From assembly GCA_945872795.1 (NCBI GenBank), contig CAMCAZ010000018.1:1-57661 (forward strand): a stretch of DNA of 57,661 bases, in the 5' to 3' direction. This document shows, in pieces, positions 50,973 to 57,661 of this stretch. Below the pieces are notes generated by a model. It did not search any database. It saw only the letters and a program-made list of their open reading frames with translations, and was not told the DNA's origin. The stretch is from Chryseobacterium gleum (lineage in GTDB: Bacteria; Bacteroidota; Bacteroidia; Flavobacteriales_F; PHOS-HE28). The stretch's first letter is position 1. Each line of letters starts with the position of its first letter. The translations under genes were made by a program, and so were the position numbers.

Positions 50973-52610
50973 ATGACCCTTCGCTCCCTGATCTCCTTCG
51001 CCCTGCTTCTCCCGGCCACTCTGCTCCTGGCACAAGGCACCGTGGTGCAACAGGGAAAACCCTTCACCAAGACCCTGAAAGGTTCCACCGGCGACCTGTT
51101 CACCGTGGTGGACGGGATCTTCGCCGCCGATGGCCGGCATGTGCTCTTCGTCGAGGAAGGCCTCACCCCCAAAGTGGTGCGCCTGGATGCCCAGCTGCAG
51201 CCCAGCGAGGAACTGGTGCTGAAGGACCACCTGATCAGCGGGGTGAAGTGGACCGCCGTGGCACCGCTGATCAGCGAGGGCGTGCTGCGCTGCCTGCTGG
51301 TGAGCAGCACCAAGAAGGGCAGCGAGTTCGGCATCGGCACCGTGAACACGGCCGGTGCACTGAAGCTGGAGCACTTCAACACCATCGCCAGCTTCGAGCT
51401 GCCCTATGTGAACGACCCCACGCACACCATGGCGGACCGGCCCCTGCCCGACCCCATCCTCTTCACCCGCGGACTGGCCTATGCCCAGCGCGAGCGCATC
51501 ATCCGTTCCCCGGACGGGCAGCGCTACCTGGTGAACCACTTCTCCCACAAGGGCAAGGGCAACAAACGTTTCGGCTACGCCTACCTGGACAAGGAACTCA
51601 CCGTGCTGTGGCAGGGCACCGTGGAACTGCCCTACGAGGATGCCAAGAGCAGCATCCACCAGATCCTGCTGGGCAACGATGGTCGCATCCGCCTGCTCAC
51701 CTACGTGTTCCAATGCTCCAGCGCCGAGCAGCTGGGCGACAAGAACTGCCATGAGCTGCACCTCACCACGCTCACCGAACAGGGCAAGAGCGTGCACGAC
51801 GTCCTGCTGGAAAAGGACTTCGTGAGCAGTGCGCGCCTACTGGAGCGCGAAGGCGATAAGGTCACCATCGCCCTGCGCTACGGATCGCTCACCGGGCTGC
51901 CCGGACTGGTGGCCAGCTTCGACCCCCTGGACCCGAAGCTGAAACCCACGCCTCTGCTGGACCAGCGCCTGCCCAGCATCCGGAAGACCAAGCTGATGGC
52001 CTTCGGCGATCCCGCGGCCGACCCCAAGAAACCCGTGTCGCGTACGGCGAAGGTCCCGGATGAGGTGGTGGACCTCTTCGCCCTGCCCGATGGCAGGACC
52101 TTGGTGGTGGAGACCTTCCTGGACAATGCCTACCAATTGCCCATGGGCGATGCCATCGCCATGCGCCACCTCAGCGGGGCCGTGCGCCTGAGCCAGGTGC
52201 GCACCAACGACAGCCTGGGCTGGCAACGCATCGTGGACCGCACGCTGATGACCACCGCCGGTCAGGCCTACGAGGGCAGCGCGGCGCTGCGCGGTCCGGG
52301 CGGCACGCTGCTGCTGCATGGCCACACGCCCCGTGGCCTCGATGCCATCCTGCGCGCGGGCGCCGATGCCGGGTCTGACAAGAGCCTCGCACCCGCCGAG
52401 CCACAGGTGCTGCGCGCGGCCATGGTGGACGACAATGGCGTGGTCGGCAAGGAAGGCACCCTGCTGCTGATTGAGGAGGGCTTCGTGCCCTGCCCCATGG
52501 GCACGCTGCTGGAGCCTGCCACGGCAGGCACGCGCGCCCTGGTGAAGAGCTACGACCGCGGCACGCAGTACCGCTTCACGCTGGTGGACCTCGCCAAGCT
52601 CGGGGACTGA
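50973..52610 (+). CDS. Secreted protein of unknown function
   Basis: 545 residues. Signal peptide (SLISFALLLPATLLLA, then QGTVVQ). No known domain recognised. The sequence is rich in short strands, for example DLFTVVDGIFAADGRHVLFVEEG, RYLVNHFSHKGKGNKRFGYAYLDKELTVLW and IHQILLGNDGRIRLLTYVF, as in propeller-like proteins. There is no T9SS C-terminal domain, so it is probably periplasmic. It follows the CHAP gene by 38 bases. Confidence 0.65.
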   Translation: MTLRSLISFALLLPATLLLAQGTVVQQGKPFTKTLKGSTGDLFTVVDGIFAADGRHVLFVEEGLTPKVVRLDAQLQPSEELVLKDHLISGVKWTAVAPLISEGVLRCLLVSSTKKGSEFGIGTVNTAGALKLEHFNTIASFELPYVNDPTHTMADRPLPDPILFTRGLAYAQRERIIRSPDGQRYLVNHFSHKGKGNKRFGYAYLDKELTVLWQGTVELPYEDAKSSIHQILLGNDGRIRLLTYVFQCSSAEQLGDKNCHELHLTTLTEQGKSVHDVLLEKDFVSSARLLEREGDKVTIALRYGSLTGLPGLVASFDPLDPKLKPTPLLDQRLPSIRKTKLMAFGDPAADPKKPVSRTAKVPDEVVDLFALPDGRTLVVETFLDNAYQLPMGDAIAMRHLSGAVRLSQVRTNDSLGWQRIVDRTLMTTAGQAYEGSAALRGPGGTLLLHGHTPRGLDAILRAGADAGSDKSLAPAEPQVLRAAMVDDNGVVGKEGTLLLIEEGFVPCPMGTLLEPATAGTRALVKSYDRGTQYRFTLVDLAKLGD

Positions 52611-52661
52611 CACTGTTGATCACTTCCGCGCGGCGGGCCCGCGGCGGCTGAACGCGGCCAC

Positions 52662-52669
52662 TACTTTTG
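52662..52669 (+). promoter_or_regulatory. -7 promoter box TACTTTTG
   Basis: Seven bases before the ClC gene ATG. Confidence 0.55.
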
Positions 52670-52676
52670 GCCGCTC

Positions 52677-54134
52677 ATGGCCAGGTTCCGATACGATGAG
52701 CTGACCGCACGGGGCGTGCGTTTCCTTTCCGGGTTGCTGGAACGGGTGCGCCTGTGGCTGGTGCAGAGCCGCGTGCGCGAGCTGGTGCTGCTGGCACTGC
52801 CCTACCAGGTCTCGGCCGTGCTCACCGCGTTGGTGGCCGTGGGCTACACCAAGCTCTTCCACGCCATGGAGGATGCCAACCTCGCCCTGCTGGCCTACGA
52901 CCCCAGGCTCATCTTCCTCTCCGCCCCGCTCAGCTTCCTGGCCGCGTGGTTCCTGGTGATGCGCTTCGCACCACTGGCCGGCGGCAGCGGCATCCCCCAG
53001 CTGATGGCCGCCATCGAAGTGGCCACCGACAAGAAGCGCGATGCCTCCTGGCGCTTCCTCAACGTGCGCATCATCCTGGTGAAGATCGCCAGCAGCCTCA
53101 CCATGGTGCTGGGCGGCGGCGCCATCGGCCGCGAGGGGCCCACCCTGCAGATCGCCGGCAGCATCTACCGCACCGTGCACAAACTGCTGCCCCCCTTCTG
53201 GCCCCGCGTCAGTCGCCAGATCATGATGATCACCGGGGGGGCCGCCGGGCTCAGCGCCGCCTTCAACACGCCCCTGGGCGGTATCGTCTTCGCCGTGGAG
53301 GAGCTCACCAAGACCCACATCGCCCAGTTCCGCACCGCCGTGCTCACCGCTGTGATCCTCAGTGGCATGACGGCCCAGTGGCTGCTGGGGCCCTACCTGA
53401 TGCTGGGCTACCCCAAGCTGCAGCCCGCCACCTTCTCCTTCATGTACAAGATCCTGTTCATCGCCCTCATCGCCGGGGCCATGGGCGCCATCTTCTGCCG
53501 CGGGCTCATCGTGTTCGACAAATTCCGCCGCTCGCTCAAGGGCCGCGTCGGGCAGGCCGCCTTCGCCCTGGCCTGCGCCCTGCTCTTCGCCACCACCGTG
53601 TGGTACCTGGGGCCGCACGCCATCGGATCGGGCCACCTGCTGCTGGAGGAATACCTCTTCGCGGAGGAGGTGAGCTCCAGCGCACAGAACGTGGGCGCCC
53701 GCATCCTGGGCCCGCTGTTCTCCTTCAGCGCGGGGGGCGCCGGGGGCATCTTCGCGCCCTCCCTCGCCGCCGGGGCCGCCATCGGCGGGTGGATCGCTCC
53801 GCTCTTCGACCCCAGCCGCGGGCAGTTCAACCTGCTGGTCCTCGCCGGCATGACGGCCTTCCTCACCGGCGTCACCCGCTCGCCCTTCACCAGCGCCATC
53901 CTCGTGCTGGAGATGACCGACCGCCACAGCGCCATCTTCCAGCTGATGTACGCCGCCATGGTGGGCTTCCTCATCTCCTACGCCATCGACCGCAAGAGCT
54001 ATTACGAGCGCATGAAGGAGCGCTTGCTGAAGGCCCTACCGGACTGGCCACCGCCGCCGGATAAACCGCAGCGCAACGGTGTGCGCGGCACGGACAAGGG
54101 GCCGAACGTGCCGGCGGTGGGTGCGGGGTTCTGA
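52677..54134 (+). CDS. ClC-family chloride transporter
   Basis: 485 residues, about 10-12 membrane segments. Chloride-binding and gating motifs are all present: GGSGIPQL, GREGPTLQ (gating Glu), FNTPLGGIVFAVEEL (the inner proton Glu), and GGIFAPSLAAGAAIGG. Both glutamates are kept, so a H+/Cl- exchanger is more likely than a channel. No CBS domains. The tail is short and Pro-rich. Confidence 0.92.
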   Translation: MARFRYDELTARGVRFLSGLLERVRLWLVQSRVRELVLLALPYQVSAVLTALVAVGYTKLFHAMEDANLALLAYDPRLIFLSAPLSFLAAWFLVMRFAPLAGGSGIPQLMAAIEVATDKKRDASWRFLNVRIILVKIASSLTMVLGGGAIGREGPTLQIAGSIYRTVHKLLPPFWPRVSRQIMMITGGAAGLSAAFNTPLGGIVFAVEELTKTHIAQFRTAVLTAVILSGMTAQWLLGPYLMLGYPKLQPATFSFMYKILFIALIAGAMGAIFCRGLIVFDKFRRSLKGRVGQAAFALACALLFATTVWYLGPHAIGSGHLLLEEYLFAEEVSSSAQNVGARILGPLFSFSAGGAGGIFAPSLAAGAAIGGWIAPLFDPSRGQFNLLVLAGMTAFLTGVTRSPFTSAILVLEMTDRHSAIFQLMYAAMVGFLISYAIDRKSYYERMKERLLKALPDWPPPPDKPQRNGVRGTDKGPNVPAVGAGF

Positions 54135-54160
54135 GGGACGATCCGTTGGTCACCTTGGTG

Positions 54161-54304
54161 ATGCGAATCAAGGATCCGACCCAAGAAGTGCTTGCACGTT
54201 CGGCTGCGATATTGCAGGGTCCCGAGGCGGAGACCCTGCTGAGATTTATCCTGCGCATCACCGACCCTGATGGGCAGCGGAACGAGCGCGTGGTGGTTGA
54301 GTGA
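54161..54304 (+). CDS. Small hypothetical protein
   Basis: 47 codons starting MRIKDPTQEVLARSAAILQG and ending NERVVVE, in the gap between the ClC gene and thyA. The frame is open back to the ClC stop and could start at an upstream GTG or TTG. Codon use looks like coding DNA, but no family is recognised and no promoter box is close. It could be a remnant. Confidence 0.3.
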   Translation: MRIKDPTQEVLARSAAILQGPEAETLLRFILRITDPDGQRNERVVVE

Positions 54305-54371
54305 GGGGGAACAGGGGCGCGCTATCCACAGCCGTTAGCAAGTCCTGCGGCCCAAGGACAGGGGGCTGCGG

Positions 54372-54379
54372 TACCTTCG
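54372..54379 (+). promoter_or_regulatory. -7 promoter box TACCTTCG
   Basis: Seven bases before the thyA ATG. Confidence 0.55.
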
Positions 54380-54386
54380 CACACCC

Positions 54387-55181
54387 ATGCGCCAGTACCA
54401 CGACCTCCTCCGCCGCATCCTTGATGAAGGGGTGCAGAAGACCGACCGCACCGGCACCGGCACCATCAGCTGTTTCGGCCACCAGATGCGCTTCGACCTG
54501 GCGGAAGGTTTCCCGATGGTGACCACCAAGAAGCTGCACCTGAAGAGCATCGTGCATGAGCTGCTGTGGTTCCTGGCCGGCGACACCAACGTGAAGTACC
54601 TGCAGGACAACGGTGTGCGGATCTGGGACGAGTGGGCCGATGAACACGGCGATCTGGGCCCCGTGTACGGCTACCAGTGGCGCAGCTGGCACACGCCCGA
54701 TGGCCGGGTGATCGACCAGATCGCGAACGTGGTGGAGATGATCCGGAAAAGTCCGGACAGCCGCCGCATGATCGTCACCGCCTGGAACCCCGCCGATGTG
54801 GACCGCATGGCCCTGCCGCCCTGCCACGCCCTGTTCCAGTTCTACGTGGCCGATGGCAAGCTGAGCTGCCAACTCTACCAGCGCAGTGCGGATACCTTCC
54901 TGGGCGTGCCCTTCAACATCGCGAGCTACGCGCTGCTGACCCTGATGATGGCGCAGGTCTGCGGCCTGAAACCCGGCGAGTTCGTGCACACCTTCGGCGA
55001 TGTGCACCTGTACACCGACCACCTGGAGCAGGCCAAACTGCAGCTCTCCCGCGAGTGCCGCCCGCTGCCCAAAATGGAACTGGACCCCGGCGTGACGGAC
55101 CTCTTCGCCTTCCGCTTCGAGCACTTCACGCTGAAGGACTACGACCCGCACCCGCACATCAAAGCCTCGGTCTCGGTATGA
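54387..55181 (+). CDS. thyA: Thymidylate synthase
   Basis: 264 residues, the same size as E. coli ThyA. Seen: [66 protein letters not shown], the catalytic Cys in [32 protein letters not shown]. Makes dTMP from dUMP, turning methylene-tetrahydrofolate into dihydrofolate. The stop overlaps folA as ATGA. Confidence 0.97.
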   Translation: MRQYHDLLRRILDEGVQKTDRTGTGTISCFGHQMRFDLAEGFPMVTTKKLHLKSIVHELLWFLAGDTNVKYLQDNGVRIWDEWADEHGDLGPVYGYQWRSWHTPDGRVIDQIANVVEMIRKSPDSRRMIVTAWNPADVDRMALPPCHALFQFYVADGKLSCQLYQRSADTFLGVPFNIASYALLTLMMAQVCGLKPGEFVHTFGDVHLYTDHLEQAKLQLSRECRPLPKMELDPGVTDLFAFRFEHFTLKDYDPHPHIKASVSV

Positions 55182-55687
55182 TCGTCTCGGCCATCGCCGC
55201 CGTGGCGGACAACGGCACCATCGGCCACGACGGTGACCTGCCCTGGCACCTGCCGGACGACATGAAGTACTTCATGCGCACCACCCGCGGACATTACGTG
55301 ATCACGGGCCGGAAGAACTACGAGAGCATCCCCGAGAAGTACCGCCCCCTGAAGGACCGCGTGAACATCGTGGTGACGCGCAACACGGAACATGCGGCAC
55401 CCGGTGCCGTGGTGCTGGGTTCGCTGGAGGACGCCCTGGACCGCGCGCGGCAGGGCGGTGAGACGGAGGTCTTCATCATCGGTGGCGGGCAGATCTACCG
55501 CGAGGCCCTGGCCAAGGGCCTGGTGGACCGCCTGTACCTGACGCTGGTGCACGCCGACATCGTGGGCGATACCCACTTCCCGGTGGTCGACCCCGCCGAC
55601 TGGCAGGAGCTGAGCCGCGAGGCCCACCCTGCGGATGCGCGCCATGCCCACGCCTTCAGTTTCGTGGTGCTCGAGCGTCGCCCTTGA
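55178..55687 (+). CDS. folA: Dihydrofolate reductase
   Basis: 169 residues starting at the ATG that overlaps the thyA stop. Motifs: [73 protein letters not shown]. Reduces the dihydrofolate made by ThyA; the two genes form the common thyA-folA pair with coupled translation. Confidence 0.96.
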   Translation: MIVSAIAAVADNGTIGHDGDLPWHLPDDMKYFMRTTRGHYVITGRKNYESIPEKYRPLKDRVNIVVTRNTEHAAPGAVVLGSLEDALDRARQGGETEVFIIGGGQIYREALAKGLVDRLYLTLVHADIVGDTHFPVVDPADWQELSREAHPADARHAHAFSFVVLERRP

Positions 55688-55732
55688 ACCATCGGCCCGA
55701 TCCTTGCGTCATAAGGCCATAACAATCCATCC

Positions 55733-56515
55733 ATGAGATCCCTGACCCTCGTCGTGCTCGCTTGCCTCGCCCTTGTCGCCTGCCGGAAGGAGAGCGATGA
55801 GGAACCCGTGGACCGCGACTACACATCCGCCGTGGACCACGACCGTGCGGAATCGTACTTCAACGATGCCCTGAAGCAGAGCGATGCCGCCGCCAAGGAC
55901 GGGGAGCTGCCCTGCGCGGTGTCTGTGACCCTGGACACCGTGAGCGTGCCCCACACGCTGCTCATCGACTTCGGCCCCAGCAACTGCACGGGTGCTGATG
56001 GCCGCAACCGCCGGGGCCGCCTGGCCATCACCTTCACCGGCCGGTACCGCGATCCCGGCACGGTGATCACCATCACCCCGGAGGACTACTACGTGAACGA
56101 CCACCGCCTGCAAGGGGTGAAGACCGTGACCAACGCCGGACTGAACGGCGAAGGCCAGCCCTTCTTCTCCGTAACCGTGAACGGATCGGTGACCGCACCG
56201 GACGGCAGCTGGACGAGCACACACAGCTACCAGCGCACCCGCACCTGGATCGCGGGGCAGAACACGCTGGAACTGTTGGATGACGTGTACCTGATCTCGG
56301 GCAGTGGCAGTGGCGTGAACCGGAACGAAGTGCCCTACAGTTTGCTGATCACCACGCCCCTGCGGGTGGAGGTGGGCTGCCCCTGGATCGTGAGCGGTGT
56401 GCTGCAGATCATTCCCGGATCGCTGGACGTGCGCACCGTGGACTATGGCAGCGGCGCGTGCGACAACCAGATCACGGTGAGCGTGAACGGCATGAGCTTC
56501 ACCTTCGGCGGCTGA
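55733..56515 (+). CDS. Lipoprotein of unknown function
   Basis: 260 residues. Lipobox LALVACRK (Cys17). Early part acidic (DEEPVDRDYTSAVDHDRAESYFNDALKQSD), then beta-rich segments with LLIDFGPSNCTGADGRNRRGRLAITFTGRYRDPGTV and a closing CDNQITVSVNGMSFTF. Similar lipoproteins are seen in other Bacteroidota but have no assigned role. Followed by a terminator. Confidence 0.75.
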   Translation: MRSLTLVVLACLALVACRKESDEEPVDRDYTSAVDHDRAESYFNDALKQSDAAAKDGELPCAVSVTLDTVSVPHTLLIDFGPSNCTGADGRNRRGRLAITFTGRYRDPGTVITITPEDYYVNDHRLQGVKTVTNAGLNGEGQPFFSVTVNGSVTAPDGSWTSTHSYQRTRTWIAGQNTLELLDDVYLISGSGSGVNRNEVPYSLLITTPLRVEVGCPWIVSGVLQIIPGSLDVRTVDYGSGACDNQITVSVNGMSFTFGG

Positions 56516-56537
56516 GGACCGAACTTGACCACACCTG

Positions 56538-56565
56538 AAAAGGGCCTTCGATGGAGGGCCTTTTT
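56538..56565 (+). terminator. Hairpin terminator with T-run
   Basis: AAAAGG-CC pairs with GGCCTTTT with one bulged base, ending in TTTTT. Confidence 0.6.
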
Positions 56566-56738
56566 CATTCCGGCCGTGATCGATCTGAGCCGCTCATCCG
56601 TTGTCCTCCGATCACGGAAACTGTTGGAGGCCTGGCACCCTCCATCCCCGGGCTACGCCGCTGATGATCGTGATGAACGGTTCATCCCACCCCTTGCCGC
56701 TCATCACGGGGCGCTTGGGGCGGGCATGTGCAGCGGGC

Positions 56739-56746
56739 TAGTTTCG
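56739..56746 (+). promoter_or_regulatory. -7 promoter box TAGTTTCG
   Basis: 16 bases before ATG 56763; the same box as upstream of sppA. Confidence 0.45.
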
Positions 56747-56762
56747 GACCGTTGCCCCCTTG

Positions 56763-57661
56763 ATGAGCTATTTCACCCGCACCCCGATCCGCTACCGGAC
56801 CATCCTCATCACGGCGGGGGTGCTGGCCACGCTCTTTGTTTTCCAGGCCTACATGCACCACTACGTCTTCCAGGACGTGAAGGAGATGGGGGTGTTCAAT
56901 TGGTGGCGGGAGGCGCCGGTGCCCTACCTCAACTTCCTGTTCTGGGCACTGCTCTGTCCCCTGGTCTATTCCATCCTGCGCCGCTGGCCCTTCGATGCGC
57001 GCCCCCTGTTCCGCACCATCGCCGTGCACATCGGCTTCAGCCTGCTGATCGCCACAGTGCACGAGGTGGTCACCTCCACGCTCTACTACACCCTGTTGCA
57101 AAGCGTGGGCGATTTCGACATCGCCGACCCCAAGTACCGCGACTGGGCCTACCACGCGCTGGTGCCGGCCATCTTCACGCGCACCATGGAATACGGGGTG
57201 CTGATGGGCGTGCTGATCGGCCTGGAGAACGCGCGCCTGCACCGTTTGGCGCACGAGCAGTTGCTGCAGCTGCAAAGTGAGTTGCAGGTCACCCAGCTCA
57301 ACGCGCTGAAGAAGCAGTTGCAACCGCACTTTCTCTTCAACACACTGAACACCGTGAGCGCGCTGATGGACGAGAACATCAACGATGCTCGCCGGGTACT
57401 GAGCCAGCTGGGGCAGCTGTTGCGCATCACCCTGGAGAAGACGCAGCGCGACAAGGTGCCCCTGGAACGCGAGGTGGACCACGTAGCGCACTACCTCGGC
57501 ATAGAAAGTGTGCGGTTCCGCGATCGGCTGGATGTGCACTACGCCATCCCCGCCGCTCTGAACGAGCTCCAGGTACCCAGCATGGTGTTGCAACCCCTCG
57601 TCGAGAACGTGATCAAGCACGGCCTGGATGCCAGCCAGCATGCCGTTGCCATCACCATCGG
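56763..57661 (+). CDS. LytS/YehU-type sensor histidine kinase (3' end outside window)
   Basis: 299 codons are visible and the frame is open at the window end. Four membrane helices (LITAGVLATLFVFQAYMHHYV, LNFLFWALLCPLVYSI, IAVHIGFSLLIATVHEVV, YGVLMGVLIGLENARL) lead to a short coiled coil and the His_kinase domain with the phospho-acceptor His in LKKQLQPHFLFNTLNTVSAL. The N box of the ATPase domain is VPSMVLQPLVENVIKHGL. Kinases of this type act with LytTR response regulators, usually encoded just downstream, outside this window. Confidence 0.9.
   Translation, partial: MSYFTRTPIRYRTILITAGVLATLFVFQAYMHHYVFQDVKEMGVFNWWREAPVPYLNFLFWALLCPLVYSILRRWPFDARPLFRTIAVHIGFSLLIATVHEVVTSTLYYTLLQSVGDFDIADPKYRDWAYHALVPAIFTRTMEYGVLMGVLIGLENARLHRLAHEQLLQLQSELQVTQLNALKKQLQPHFLFNTLNTVSALMDENINDARRVLSQLGQLLRITLEKTQRDKVPLEREVDHVAHYLGIESVRFRDRLDVHYAIPAALNELQVPSMVLQPLVENVIKHGLDASQHAVAITI

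Noticed and set aside
52620-53927. 435-codon minus-strand frame opposite the ClC gene
   Set aside because: Gly/Glu/His-rich shadow; the plus strand carries complete ClC motifs.

Overview
The window comes from a GC-rich member of the Bacteroidota, most likely the order Flavobacteriales. This is an inference from gene content, not a database match. The support is: type IX secretion tails on two secreted proteins (7215-8702, 14446-17040); families typical of this phylum (DUF4290 next to murA, a DUF6089-like barrel, a GH3-like enzyme, a deoxynucleoside kinase downstream of folK); no recognisable Shine-Dalgarno sites; and a recurrent TAnnTTTG or TAnnTTCG box, the Bacteroidota -7 promoter element, just upstream of start codons. 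No complete insertion sequence, CRISPR array or rRNA was found.

Layout. 1-5120 starts with the end of an Hsp70-like gene, then four tandem minus-strand genes for secreted proteins. These share an N-terminal module (signal peptide, Pro-rich linker, PEGA-like fold) and have unrelated C-termini: an AT-rich Cys-containing tail, a LamG/DUF1080-like domain, an FGE-sulfatase domain, and a coiled coil plus barrel. The last is split by an in-frame TAG. 5316-5817 holds two fused gene remnants (UvrD N-terminus, Fic C-terminus). 5939-7102 is an AAA ATPase gene with a triple operator at its promoter.

7215-21885 is mostly housekeeping: a T9SS cargo protein, UvrD/PcrA helicase, DUF4290 and murA, a thioredoxin, a pappalysin-like protease, grpE-dnaJ, a YegP-like protein, adenine deaminase and a lipoprotein. 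21886-24045 holds a catalytically degenerate Fic protein behind phased 12-bp repeats, converging on a GluQ-type synthetase, followed by tRNA-Leu and tRNA-Gly. 24388-35432 carries a YfhO-like membrane protein, mutS, a SpoU methyltransferase, an outer-membrane protein, a gene-poor gap with a decayed reading frame, an abundant-type TPR lipoprotein, and folK-dNK.

35554-47050 carries sppA, DUF2797, a GH3-like gene, a second dNK, membrane pyrophosphatase, pyruvate dehydrogenase E1 beta and etfBA. 47142-57661 carries a KilA-N protein, a bifunctional nuclease, a nucleoside transporter, a CHAP amidase, a secreted unknown, a ClC antiporter, thyA-folA, a lipoprotein and a LytS-type sensor kinase cut by the window end.

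Functional links: nucleotide supply (adenine deaminase, two deoxynucleoside kinases, NupC, thyA, folA, folK), energy metabolism (pdhB, etfBA, hppA), protein quality control (Hsp70-like, grpE, dnaJ, sppA) and DNA repair (uvrD, mutS). The parts most worth a second look are the modular paralogue cluster, the degenerate Fic regulator with its repeats, the ATPase with its operator, and the leaderless-type promoters.
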